NCBI GenBank assembly: GCA_934196725.1
Contig: CAKPWR010000045.1
Span: 1-21,567 of the forward strand
Direction of reading: 5' to 3'
From: an uncultured Prevotella sp.
Lineage (GTDB): Bacteria > Bacteroidota > Bacteroidia > Bacteroidales > Bacteroidaceae
Length of the DNA stretch: 21,567 nucleotides
The notes beneath the pieces were generated by a model. The model did no database searches and had not been told where the DNA came from. It saw only the letters and a list, made by a program, of their open reading frames with translations. This document shows positions 1-6,501 of this stretch, one piece after another. The translations under genes and the position numbers were made by a program. Every line of letters begins with the position of its first letter. Positions within the stretch are counted from its first letter, which is position 1.

Positions 1-1
1 T

Positions 2-151
2 CCTGATTTTCCATACCAGCTGCGAGGCGCTAATTTCATGAATAATTTTAAGTTGATTTATTATTATCTCGAAAAGAGAGATGAGGTTCATTTCGTAGAT
101 ATTTGGGATATGAGAAAGAACCCATCCAGCTTTTGGAAACAAGAAGAATAA
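2..151 (+). CDS. C-terminal part of a RelE/ParE-like toxin (partial)
   Basis: An open frame enters from the left edge and stops with TAA at 149-151, giving about 49 residues. The stretch IYYYLEKRDEVHFVDIWDMR followed by KNPSSFW resembles the last beta strands of RelE/ParE-family toxins, where a hydrophobic strand leads into a D-x-R-x-N/D-P tail. In that family the protein is a small mRNA interferase or gyrase poison paired with an upstream antitoxin, which would lie outside this window. A strong hairpin terminator follows 19 bases after the stop, as expected for the last gene of a unit. The call rests on pattern resemblance of a short fragment; another small alpha/beta protein is possible. 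Confidence 0.5.
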   Translation, partial: PDFPYQLRGANFMNNFKLIYYYLEKRDEVHFVDIWDMRKNPSSFWKQEE

Positions 152-169
152 CTTATAAAAAGAAAAATC

Positions 170-205
170 CCCAGCTATCACTCTAATGATAGCTGGGAAT
201 TTTTG
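170..205 (+). terminator. Rho-independent terminator
   Basis: An 11-bp perfect stem (CCCAGCTATCA / TGATAGCTGGG) with a 6-nt loop is followed by AATTTTTG. A-rich sequence precedes it, so it may work in both directions. It closes the toxin-like gene on the plus strand and could also end the minus-strand lipoprotein transcript, whose stop is at 262. Confidence 0.75.
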
Positions 206-261
206 TTATTTATAGGCTTTTATCGCATAAAAGCCTTTCGGGCTTTATAACCTTTTCTGCT

Positions 262-1023
262 TTATTTGATCAATTCAAGACCTGCCTCAAACTGGGTGGT
301 CTTTTCCATGATGGCAGGAAGCTGGTTTACAATGGTCTTCAGCATCAGGAACTCTGCCTGATCATCCTTGTCCATGCCAGTTGTAGGAATCTTGTTCACC
401 TGAGCATAAAGCATTGCGATGATAGGGGCTACGAAATCCTTGTCAACATAGAAGTATGCCTTGTTGACTGCAGGATAAGATACGTGTACAGGAATACCGG
501 TCTTAAACTGATCCAACATGCTGCTAATCATTGCCTTCTCCTGAGCATCGTCGATGTCTTCTGTAATCTTGCTTGTGTTCAGGAATACGGTAATCATGTT
601 GTCGTTTACTACCTGGTATGTAGCGTAGTCGTTAGCTACTTTCCAGTCCTTGTCATCCTCTTCTTCCTTGTAGGTTGCAGAAATCTGCCCCTTCTCATTG
701 AAGGTTACATCCTGCAAAACGCTTCTGAGCTGGGTGTTGAGCAGCATTGGAACCATAGAGATGGCATCCTTTACTGGATATGGCTCGTCGAAAACGCCTG
801 GAAGCTCGATGGCTGCATCATCTGATCCTTCCCATTTCAATACTACTGAACCTGTTGGCTGGTAGGTGGTTGGATCCATGCCGGCATCCTGTACCTTCCA
901 GGTTCCCTCTATCTTCTCGTTGCGCAAGAAGTTGTTGCTGTTGTTGTCATCGTCATCGCTGCTACAAGCAGTGAAGAAGCCAAGGGTGCAAACCATGGCA
1001 ATCAAATAAATAAACTTTTTCAT
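262..1023 (-). CDS. Acidic-leader lipoprotein, likely surface exposed
   Basis: 253-residue protein. It starts MKKFIYLIAMVCTLGFFTAC, a type II signal peptide with the lipobox cysteine at residue 20. The cysteine is followed by SSDDDDNN; an acidic run right after the lipid-bearing cysteine is the known Bacteroidota lipoprotein export signal that sends proteins to the outer leaflet of the outer membrane. The mature part has no catalytic motif I recognise. It resembles the Bacteroidota-only DUF4840/DUF4925-type lipoproteins, but I cannot separate these without a profile search. It is the last gene of the minus-strand run after the barrel protein, 64 bp downstream of that gene's stop, with a 20-bp palindrome in the gap and no clear promoter of its own. 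An A/G-rich stretch (AGAGAAG) precedes the ATG. Confidence 0.75.
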   Translation of the reverse strand: MKKFIYLIAMVCTLGFFTACSSDDDDNNSNNFLRNEKIEGTWKVQDAGMDPTTYQPTGSVVLKWEGSDDAAIELPGVFDEPYPVKDAISMVPMLLNTQLRSVLQDVTFNEKGQISATYKEEEDDKDWKVANDYATYQVVNDNMITVFLNTSKITEDIDDAQEKAMISSMLDQFKTGIPVHVSYPAVNKAYFYVDKDFVAPIIAMLYAQVNKIPTTGMDKDDQAEFLMLKTIVNQLPAIMEKTTQFEAGLELIK

Positions 1024-1066
1024 AATCTTCTCTTTTTTATATTAATAAATATTGATTTTCTATATA

Positions 1067-1086
1067 ATAATGTACGCGTACATTAT
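1067..1086. repeat. 20-bp perfect palindrome between two envelope genes
   Basis: ATAATGTACGCGTACATTAT reads identically on both strands. It sits directly next to the stop codon of the barrel gene (1088) and upstream of the lipoprotein gene. There is no loop and no following T-run, so it is not a standard terminator. It could be a protein-binding site or an RNA processing or stability hairpin. Confidence 0.6.
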
Positions 1087-1087
1087 A

Positions 1088-1879
1088 TTACTTCAGCTGA
1101 TACGAGATGCCGATGCTGCCGTAGATAGGGTACATCGTCTGTTCGATGGTCTCGAAATCCTTCTTGAAGATGCCGTTCAAGCCCCAGTTCAGGTCGGCGC
1201 AGATGCCCCAGCGGTCGCTCAGCTTCCAGTCTATGCCGAAATCTACGCCCACGTGCCAGTTGCGCATGTCGTCGCTGAAGTCGTAGTCGCCACGCTCGCC
1301 TTCGTCATGACCCAGCATCACCTTCTGTCCCGTCGGGTCGCCCTTCGGATGACCTTCCTCCTGACGGCGGAGATAACCATCGTATGCCCAACCCTCAAAC
1401 TTCCTGGAGGTTACATAGCTTACGTATGGACCCAGCTTGAAGCGGAGATTATCACATACATCGTATGTTGCCAGGATAGGAACGGTGATGAGACTCATGT
1501 CCACCTTGGTCACGACATCGCCCGTAAAGACGCCCTGCAGCTCCTCGCCGCCACGAACTATCTTCATGTAGTAATTCTTTACACCCGCATCGGTCTTCAT
1601 GCCCTTGTTTTCGAACCGGATTCCGCCTACGAATCCCCAGTTTCCGGAGAGTGGGTGATAGGCATCCACACCCAGACTGAAGTTAGGGCGAAGAGTGTAG
1701 CTGTGAAGCGTGCGGATGGTGGCAGGCATGCCGATAGGGGCAGTGCCACCCAGGTTGTAAGCCACGCGTGCCTGATACTGATAGCCGTGGAGATACTGGT
1801 TCCAGGCGCTATTCTTGTCTCCTGCCCATGAAGCAGTGCCGCATGCCAGCAGGAGTGCCATTACTGTTATCTTTTTCAT
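1088..1879 (-). CDS. PorT-like outer membrane beta-barrel protein
   Basis: 263 residues. A cleavable signal peptide (MKKITVMALLLACGTASWA, cut before G) is followed by alternating amphipathic strands typical of the Bacteroidota 'outer membrane protein beta-barrel' (PorT-like) family. Examples are NFSLGVDAYHPL, WGFVGGIRFENKG, SLITVPILATYDV, LRFKLGPYVSYVTS, WHVGVDFGIDWKL, GICADLNWGLNG and the last strand YPIYGSIGISYQLK. Length fits a small 8-10-strand barrel. Its start lies 9 bp after the stop of the upstream PCMD gene, so the two are almost certainly co-transcribed and perhaps translationally coupled. The pairing of a barrel with a PCMD lipoprotein suggests a joint cell-surface role; substrate is unknown. 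Confidence 0.8.
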   Translation of the reverse strand: MKKITVMALLLACGTASWAGDKNSAWNQYLHGYQYQARVAYNLGGTAPIGMPATIRTLHSYTLRPNFSLGVDAYHPLSGNWGFVGGIRFENKGMKTDAGVKNYYMKIVRGGEELQGVFTGDVVTKVDMSLITVPILATYDVCDNLRFKLGPYVSYVTSRKFEGWAYDGYLRRQEEGHPKGDPTGQKVMLGHDEGERGDYDFSDDMRNWHVGVDFGIDWKLSDRWGICADLNWGLNGIFKKDFETIEQTMYPIYGSIGISYQLK

Positions 1880-1888
1880 TTTTTCTTC

Positions 1889-3076
1889 TTATTTGCAAAT
1901 CAGTTTGAAACTATCCACCCAGAGGGTGCTGCCCACGGCTCCCAGGAAGTTGGCGCCATCAGAACTTGATGAGCAGACGATGGCGAGACTGTAGCCGCCG
2001 CTTTTCAGTTTCAGCGGGTCGATGGTCTTGCCGTAGGATTGATAGTCGAAATCTACGCTGAAGTGATGCCATTCCGGCGTGTTGCCGATGGCTACCTTGC
2101 CGTTGTCGTCATGGGTTTCGCCAACCAGGGCGAGAGCCACTATCTGCTTGCTGCTCTGCACGTTATCTCCGTAGAGTACTACCTGGTTTCCCTTCTCGTC
2201 GATGTTCTCGTAGAGCACGGCATAGATGGTTCCGTAGTCCTTGCGGTCAAGTTCCTTCATCTCCTTGTCGGTGAATTTCTCTCCAGCCTGATATTTGTAC
2301 CAGCCTTCCAGCTTCACTGGTTTGCTGCTGAAGCTGAACGGACGGCCGAACTTGGTTGCCTTCATCGCATCGCGCAGGGCATCGGTGGCGTCAAACTGTC
2401 CGATAAAGAGATTGCCGGCAGCGATAGGCTTCTTCACCATGTCGGCAAGCTTGCTGGTGCGCTGTGTGGTGAGCTTCACGCCCTTGCCCAGATAGCCGTC
2501 TTCTATCATCGTGGTAGGATATTCCTCCGGTTTAGCCGAACTGTTGCTTATCTTGAATCCAGGGTTTCCGGTTGCCCAGATGTCGAGTTCTTCGCCGTTC
2601 CAGTTTTCCTTCCAGTTGTAGTATCCCTTGTTGAGGTAGGCGTTTTCAAATTCGAATTCAAACTCGTTGCTCATGGTGGTCTGCCCCTTCTTGATACTCA
2701 CCTGGTAGGTGCGGCTCCATTGCTTGTCTTCTGATGTAACTACGTATGTTACAGGACCTTTGGAGAAGTCGTGTACGCTTCCGCTTTCGGGCTGGATGGT
2801 GGCGCCTGGGGTGAGTCGGAACTCCGGAGCCTGCCTGGTGAGGTTGGCAAACGAGCGCATGGTGAACTCTATCTTGTCCTGGTCGCTCTGCACGTTGACG
2901 AGGGTATCTGCCGCATTGGCGAACCACAGTTTCAGCAGGGGTCCGGGATGGATGAAAGCCTGTTCGATGTCGCATTCGGCATTGAGGGGTTCATCCTTGA
3001 AGCAAGATGTCAGCGAGAGGGTGCTGGCAGCAGTAAGGGATGTAATTATAAATTGAGATAAAACCTTTATTTTCAT
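1889..3076 (-). CDS. PCMD-domain lipoprotein (putative carbohydrate metabolism domain)
   Basis: 395 residues. The N-terminus is a lipoprotein signal ending LSLTSC, with the lipid cysteine at residue 25, then FKDEPLNAECDIEQAFI. An Ig-like segment follows (about 45-130, with the typical TRQAPEFRLTPGATIQP and TYQVSIKK). The C-terminal half (about 140-395) has hallmarks of the Bacteroidota PCMD domain: NWNGEELDIWATGNPGFKIS, GYLGKGVKLTTQRTS, KPVKLEGWYKY, WHHFSVDFDYQS and LWVDSFKLICK, a galactose-binding-like jelly-roll layout. The family is linked to carbohydrate handling by name and fold only; no catalytic residue is visible. It is first in the operon with the barrel and lipoprotein genes, 46 nt downstream of a consensus Bacteroidota promoter. 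Confidence 0.85.
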   Translation of the reverse strand: MKIKVLSQFIITSLTAASTLSLTSCFKDEPLNAECDIEQAFIHPGPLLKLWFANAADTLVNVQSDQDKIEFTMRSFANLTRQAPEFRLTPGATIQPESGSVHDFSKGPVTYVVTSEDKQWSRTYQVSIKKGQTTMSNEFEFEFENAYLNKGYYNWKENWNGEELDIWATGNPGFKISNSSAKPEEYPTTMIEDGYLGKGVKLTTQRTSKLADMVKKPIAAGNLFIGQFDATDALRDAMKATKFGRPFSFSSKPVKLEGWYKYQAGEKFTDKEMKELDRKDYGTIYAVLYENIDEKGNQVVLYGDNVQSSKQIVALALVGETHDDNGKVAIGNTPEWHHFSVDFDYQSYGKTIDPLKLKSGGYSLAIVCSSSSDGANFLGAVGSTLWVDSFKLICK

Positions 3077-3122
3077 ACTGTTAGAACTTTTATTGTCAAT
3101 AACTGATATATAAATTCAGTGG

Positions 3123-3154
3123 CAAAGATACGATGAAAACTTGAAACCGCCAAA
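3123..3154 (-). promoter_or_regulatory. Bacteroidota-type promoter of the envelope operon
   Basis: On the minus strand, TTTG (3154-3151) is separated by exactly 20 nt from TATCTTTG (3130-3123). This matches the TTTG / TAnnTTTG pattern. The start codon of the PCMD gene is 46 nt downstream. Confidence 0.8.
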
Positions 3155-3255
3155 TATTTTTCATTTTATTTAACTAGTTAACAGTGAAAATGAATATATC
3201 TGTTCGGTTTTTGAATGAAAGAGGGGCTTTGGGAGCAATGGTCGTTGTTCCGAAA

Positions 3256-3395
3256 GCCCGTTTTCTCCACACGCCCTGAACCAATGTTCCCGGCCTGAGT
3301 TAAAGTTCCGGTGCCCGTTTTCTCCACACGCCCTGAACCACTGTTCCCGGCCTAAGTTAAAGTTCCGGAGCCTGTTTTCTCCACACGCCCTGAAA
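3256..3395. repeat. 57-bp tandem repeat, about 2.4 copies
   Basis: Units begin at 3256, 3313 and 3370 (GCCCGTTTTCTCCACACGCC, then CTGAACCA and TGTTCCCGGCCT). Copies 1 and 2 differ at only a few bases; copy 3 runs into the hairpin repeat at 3396. Short open frames through it are products of the repeat, not genes. It fills part of the 496-bp gap between the envelope operon and the HU-like gene. Confidence 0.85.
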
Positions 3396-3509
3396 GGGCA
3401 GAAGCTCCTAGCCCAGGGCAACGCCCTGGGTATTTATGGATGTAAACCTGTTCGCCCTGTAAGGGCAAAAGCTTTATAAATAGCCTGCTACTTGAAAGCT
3501 TTTGCCCTT
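3396..3509. repeat. REP-like block with two hairpins
   Basis: AGGGCAGAAGCTCCTAGCCC is followed by an 8-bp stem, CCCAGGGC (3412-3419) and GCCCTGGG (3423-3430). A second hairpin has 15-bp perfect arms at 3461-3475 and 3495-3509 (AAGGGCAAAAGCTTT and its complement). A near copy of the first part lies at 5011-5058, and the AAGGGCAAAAGCTTT arm recurs at 11232-11246. This marks a dispersed repeat family. The second hairpin, 64 nt past the HU-like gene's stop, could also act as its terminator. Confidence 0.75.
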
Positions 3510-3572
3510 TCTTGATGCAGGAGGTTTCATGTCCTCCTGTTCTTTCAATGCTCAGGGGATGATGGATTCCCG

Positions 3573-4076
3573 CTAGAATCCTACCTGTCCGCCGCCTGTG
3601 GTTCCGCCAGATTCGGTATCGCCGGAATCGGTGTTGCCCGTGTCGCCGGTGTCTTCTCCCGACTCGATGCCCGTGTATTCGGTCATCTCCTCGGCCTTCA
3701 CGCCTTTCAGCATGTTCTTCACGCGCTTGCCCTGCTCCATCTCGGTGGCAGGAAGGAAGATGACGTGCATGCCCTTGATGTTGGCACTGGTAAACTTCTT
3801 GGCGCTGTCGGCTGGGGTGGTGGTGAGGCCCACCTTGAAGGAACCGAAGCCGTCGAGCACCACTCGCTTGCCGTCGGAGAGACCGTAGCCGATCTCGGTT
3901 TCCAGGGCATTGATTACTGCGATGATGTCTGGCTCGGTCAGGGTGCATCGCTTGCTGATATTCTCAGCCATTCGCTTGGTGCTCAACACACCGTCTACTA
4001 CTGCTCGTCCATAGACCTTACCTTTGGTCTTGGAGTTCTTGCGGTTGTTAACTACTTTTCTGTACTTTACGCTCAT
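3573..4076 (-). CDS. HU-like DNA-binding protein with a Gly/Thr/Asp-rich tail
   Basis: 167 residues. Residues 1-130 match the Bacteroidota HU-like family: a basic N-terminus (MSVKYRKVVNNRKNSKTKGK), the helical part SKRCTLTEPDIIAVINALET, the beta-arm motif RVVLDGFGSFKVGL (71-84) and a second strand MHVIFLPATE. The family binds and bends DNA. Residues 136-167 form an added low-complexity tail, rich in Gly, Asp, Thr and Ser and ending GGGQVGF, which is not needed for the HU fold. It is the third gene of a minus-strand run after the M15 peptidase and the smalltalk micro-protein, 115 bp downstream of the latter, with a hairpin in the gap. HU, smalltalk and a cell-wall hydrolase often travel together in Bacteroidota genomes. 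Confidence 0.85.
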   Translation of the reverse strand: MSVKYRKVVNNRKNSKTKGKVYGRAVVDGVLSTKRMAENISKRCTLTEPDIIAVINALETEIGYGLSDGKRVVLDGFGSFKVGLTTTPADSAKKFTSANIKGMHVIFLPATEMEQGKRVKNMLKGVKAEEMTEYTGIESGEDTGDTGNTDSGDTESGGTTGGGQVGF

Positions 4077-4133
4077 AGTATTAAAAATTTAAAAGGTTAA
4101 AAATAAAATGTGTTTTTCTTTTTTTTTCTGGTT

Positions 4134-4170
4134 CAGCCCAGGACTTGTCTTTTTCAACAGCCCTGGGCTG
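4134..4170. repeat. Hairpin between smalltalk and HU-like genes
   Basis: Arms CAGCCCAGG (4134-4142) and CCTGGGCTG (4162-4170) form a 9-bp stem; the right arm is part of a smaller nested palindrome (CAGCCC-T-GGGCTG, 4158-4170). On the transcribed minus strand no T-run follows, so attenuation or RNA stabilisation is more likely than full termination. It shares the CCCAGGGC core of the 3396 repeat. Confidence 0.55.
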
Positions 4171-4191
4171 TTTTCCAGTTTCATCGCCAGC

Positions 4192-4287
4192 TTAGTTCAC
4201 GGTATTGGCAAACCCCAGTGAGGTTGCGATAGCAGTGAGTACAGCCAGGGCGATTTTGATGATGGTTTTGATGGTGTCTTTTTTCAT
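4192..4287 (-). CDS. Smalltalk micro-protein
   Basis: 31 residues, reading MKKDTIKTIIKIALAVLTAI and ending in SLGFANTVN. It has a short basic N-terminus and a single hydrophobic helix (about residues 8-25). This matches the Bacteroidota-only 'smalltalk' family: MKKDT-x-KT-I-I, hydrophobic helix, then a short polar end. Family function is not known; the helix suggests membrane insertion or a holin-like or signal-like role, which is inference. The gene lies 26 nt after the M15 peptidase stop and ahead of the HU-like gene on the same strand, the usual company of this family. Confidence 0.8.
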   Translation of the reverse strand: MKKDTIKTIIKIALAVLTAIATSLGFANTVN

Positions 4288-4313
4288 AGTATTAGATGAT
4301 TTGAAATGTTTGG

Positions 4314-4769
4314 TTATTTCAGAGTCTGATGCCGGTTGGGCCGTCGCATGGTATAGCTGACGTGCAGCCAGCGTTTCTGCGGTTGTCCTCGCGGTTCCAG
4401 AATCATCTGGTCGAAGTCGCAGTTCTTCCGGATGAATTCCATGTACTTCAGCAGCACCTCGCTGTTTGTGACGAAGATGTCTGCAGCCTCTCCCAGTTCG
4501 TGCTGACTTCCGATAGCTCCTCCCACCTGCAGATTGAGCTGGTGGCACCTGTAACCGCTGGTGATGCGGATAGCACCGAACTGCTGTCTGAGAGGTTCCA
4601 GAATCTTCTCACATAGGTTGGTGAGTCTTACAACCACGATGATGTCATGTGGTGTATTGTCAACGCCATTTTTCATGGCGGTGCCCGATTTGATGAATTC
4701 CCCGAGGGCGAAGTGGGGTGAGAGTAGCATCTTGTGCATCTTCTCGTTTTCCTGTTCATTGTATTCCAT
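4314..4769 (-). CDS. M15-family peptidase (D-Ala-D-Ala carboxypeptidase / endolysin type)
   Basis: 151 residues. It carries the M15_3 signature: FALGEFIKSGTA near residues 20-31, ITSGYRCHQLN (69-79), the zinc motif GSQHELGEAADI (H90, D97) and the third ligand in WLHVSY (H136). Members cleave D-Ala or cross-bridge bonds in peptidoglycan and are common as phage endolysins. No signal peptide is visible, which fits a phage-type lysin needing another route out; the neighbouring hydrophobic micro-protein could supply it, but that is speculation. A second in-frame ATG lies at residue 11 (MHKMLLSPHF) and may be the true start. First gene of the M15-smalltalk-HU unit. Confidence 0.85.
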   Translation of the reverse strand: MEYNEQENEKMHKMLLSPHFALGEFIKSGTAMKNGVDNTPHDIIVVVRLTNLCEKILEPLRQQFGAIRITSGYRCHQLNLQVGGAIGSQHELGEAADIFVTNSEVLLKYMEFIRKNCDFDQMILEPRGQPQKRWLHVSYTMRRPNRHQTLK

Positions 4770-4828
4770 AGTGATGTCAATTAAAATTGTTTATAATTTT
4801 GTGTTTTTCTTTCTTATTATTTCTGATG

Positions 4829-4859
4829 CGAAGATACAACATTTTTTCGGTTTTTGCAA
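4829..4859 (-). promoter_or_regulatory. Promoter of the M15-smalltalk-HU unit
   Basis: On the minus strand, TTG (4859-4857), 20 nt, then TATCTTCG (4836-4829). The -7 box has one change from TAnnTTTG (TTCG for TTTG). The peptidase ATG is 59 nt downstream. Confidence 0.6.
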
Positions 4860-4970
4860 TAGGTAGAGGGTTGCAACAAGGGTTGTCATCGGGGTTGTTT
4901 TTCTTTTTCTTCATCATCTGATATTTCTTTATCTTCATCTGATTTTTTCCTCATCGGATATTCGTTCCTG

Positions 4971-5058
4971 CACGCTCTGAACCAACGGTCACTGGTCGAA
5001 GGAAAGTTAAAGGGGCAGAAGTTCCTAGCCCTGAGCTAGGAGCTTCTGCCCCTTTAAC
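4971..5058. repeat. Diverged repeat copy with a 24-bp-arm hairpin
   Basis: The left part (GCTCTGAACCAACGGTCACT) is a diverged copy of the 57-bp unit at 3256-3395. It runs into arms at 5006-5029 and 5035-5058 that pair over 24 bp with one mismatch around a 5-nt loop (core GGGGCAGAAG, CTAGC). The rest of the 4770-5201 gap holds the promoter at 4829 and a pyrimidine-rich tract (about 4900-4965) with three loose TCATCTGATATT-like repeats; no gene was seen there. Confidence 0.8.
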
Positions 5059-5201
5059 CATACTTACAAACCGTAATTATTGTTTTCCGTGTGCTTATCC
5101 CAGCCAGTCGGTAAAGATAAGTATACACTCGTGCACCTTCTCAAAGAATCTTCCTATTCTTTGCTTCATGCTCTTATGGTAAATTCCATTCATAGCCTTC
5201 A

Positions 5202-5531
5202 TTATTTTAGTTGTATCAACTGTTCTTGTGTTAATCCAGTTATTTCCATGATGGTAGCATCCTCCATGCCTTTCGACAGCATTTTCCTGGCAATATCCAA
5301 AGCTTTCTTGTTCATACCTTTTTCCATACCTTTTTCCATACCTTTTTTCAAGCCTAATTCCATACCCTCCGCAAGACCTTCCTGCTTCGCCGTATCAATG
5401 GAATTCTTGATATCCCTATATGCCTTCTTACTAGCTTCATACTCCCTCAGTTCCTGAGGTGTGAACTTAGCAATCTCGGCTTCTTCGTAGAGCCGGTCGA
5501 AAACCTTATCGCGTTCTTCTACCTGTTTCAT
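5202..5531 (-). CDS. Stand-alone C-terminal region of an Rpn/PD-(D/E)XK transposase-family nuclease
   Basis: 109 residues from the ATG at 5531 (MKQVEERDKVFDRLYEEAEI). The order FDRLYEEAEIAKFTPQELREYEASKKAYRDIKNSIDTA, here described in two parts (helical linker, then dimer-like helix), matches the C-terminal third of Rpn-family recombination-promoting nucleases. It is followed by AEGMELGLKKGMEKGMEKGM repeats and a final helix, ITGLTQEQLIQLK. The N-terminal nuclease domain is absent. An upstream extension of the frame (to 5684) shows no nuclease motif and crosses a consensus promoter at 5555-5586, so 5531 is the better start. Either a remnant with an accidental promoter or a real short form like the intragenic RpnS antitoxins described for this family. 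Confidence 0.7.
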   Translation of the reverse strand: MKQVEERDKVFDRLYEEAEIAKFTPQELREYEASKKAYRDIKNSIDTAKQEGLAEGMELGLKKGMEKGMEKGMNKKALDIARKMLSKGMEDATIMEITGLTQEQLIQLK

Positions 5532-5554
5532 ACGATATTCATTTAGTTTCACTG

Positions 5555-5586
5555 CAAAATTACGCTTTTTTCCTGAAACGACCAAA
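5555..5586 (-). promoter_or_regulatory. Promoter of the Rpn C-terminal gene
   Basis: On the minus strand, TTTG (5586-5583), exactly 20 nt, then TAATTTTG (5562-5555): a full consensus match. It lies 23 nt before the chosen ATG and argues that the short protein is expressed on its own. Confidence 0.7.
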
Positions 5587-5711
5587 TAAAAAGTGGGAAA
5601 ACTGCCTGATAGACATTCATAAATCTCTCTATAACATACCTTAAAGGGTGTGTCATAAATCCATGATGCAATTAAAACCGTCAAAATACTTTAAAATACG
5701 GGGGTGATTGT

Positions 5712-5741
5712 TTTGTAGTTTGAAATTTTTTAGTACATTTG
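5712..5741 (+). promoter_or_regulatory. Promoter of the zinc-ribbon gene
   Basis: TTTG (5712-5715), 18 nt, TACATTTG (5734-5741). The next ATG is at 5783. It is divergent from the Rpn-fragment promoter; the bases between the two promoters show no further signal. Confidence 0.65.
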
Positions 5742-5782
5742 CAACTGTAAACTTAGTTTAAACACCAAAACACAACTGTAAT

Positions 5783-6112
5783 ATGCTAGACATAAATCTT
5801 TCGAATGCAAAATGCCCCACTTGTGGTAAGCAAGTGTCATTGCGAGTTATAAGTAAGTATTTTTGGCATGGTACCAATTATTATACCGAATGCAATCATT
5901 GTGGGCAAAGAATACATCCTTTAAAAGAACCTGTAAGTATGTTCAAATGCTTTTCTTGGGGTGGAATGTCTGTTATGCTTCCAATGTATTCATACTGGTA
6001 TCTGGTAGCGTGGGATTTTATCCCGGCACTCTTGTGTGCAGCTCCTTTTACTATTCTTACAGTTTTAATAGTTTGCATCCTTGTGATACGTAATATTGAA
6101 TTCACAACTTAA
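5783..6112 (+). CDS. Small zinc-ribbon membrane protein
   Basis: 109 residues. The N-terminus has CPTCGKQ (C11, C14) and, about 25 residues later, CNHCGQR (two further cysteines), a classic four-Cys zinc ribbon. The second half holds two hydrophobic spans, about residues 60-78 (GGMSVMLPMYSYWYLVAW) and 79-102 (IPALLCAAPFTILTVLIVCI), so it should be a membrane protein with a cytosolic metal-binding head. I do not recognise a named family. It has its own promoter and is followed after 12 nt by a second small gene that is broken by a repeat element, suggesting an original two-gene unit. Confidence 0.7.
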   Translation: MLDINLSNAKCPTCGKQVSLRVISKYFWHGTNYYTECNHCGQRIHPLKEPVSMFKCFSWGGMSVMLPMYSYWYLVAWDFIPALLCAAPFTILTVLIVCILVIRNIEFTT

Positions 6113-6124
6113 ACACAAACAAAG

Positions 6125-6411
6125 ATGAAAAAGTATTTAGTAGCACCGGATATTCTTTTCCTCCGTTAGGCGTCCCGGCGGATTTTGTAATCCGCCGTCA
6201 AAAAATGCCCTAACCTCTTTATGTTCTGGGGGATATGTTATCCCCAGCAATCAGGCTGAAGCCGGCATTTCTTACCGCAATAAGCAAATTCTTTTGCTAG
6301 TATAGCAAGCGAACTGGTTGGATCTAAAGCTCCAAATATTACGTTGTCGGCGATGCTGATGATGTATTTGTTTCTAGTCAGAGCGCTTTGCTTGGAGTTG
6401 CTGGCATATAA
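6125..6411 (+). pseudogene. Small gene interrupted by a repeat element
   Basis: A good start 12 nt after the zinc-ribbon gene reads MKKYLVAPDILFLR and stops at TAG 6167-6169, exactly where a dispersed repeat begins (about 6162). Beyond the repeat, 6328-6411 reads as a protein-like end, SSKYYVVGDADDVFVSSQSA then LLGVAGI and TAA. The simplest reading is one small gene split by insertion and later decay. I do not recognise the family, and the link between the two ends is inference. Confidence 0.45.
6162..6262 (+). repeat. Truncated copy of the MITE-like element seen at 16887
   Basis: It starts CCGTTAGGCGTCCCGGCGGA and contains two hairpins: CGGCGGATT / AATCCGCCG (6176-6197) and GGGGATA / TATCCCC (6229-6245). 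The stretch GTCAAAAAATGCCCTAACC and the bases after it align with 16993-17060. Homology fades after about 6262-6290, and the right terminal repeat is missing. Confidence 0.7.
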
Positions 6412-6501
6412 AGAATTTATATTTATAACGATGCAAAAATACGAATAATCCGCTGAAAATCAAAGGAAATACCAGCTTTTTTGTAGATTTGCCTGAAAAT
6501 A

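Noticed and set aside
1052..1831. Plus-strand frame opposite the barrel gene
   Set aside because: The barrel protein has a signal peptide and family pattern; the opposite frame has none.
3256..3395. CRISPR array or coding repeats
   Set aside because: Only about 2.4 units of 57 bp without unique spacers; the open frame through it is made of repeat sequence only.
3352..3948. Minus-strand Arg/His-rich frame overlapping the HU-like gene
   Set aside because: Composition is typical of an out-of-frame translation, and the HU-like frame is well supported.
4192..4548. 118-codon frame reading through smalltalk into the peptidase gene
   Set aside because: Its upstream part is an out-of-frame reading of the M15 peptidase; only the last 31 codons from ATG 4287 are a gene.
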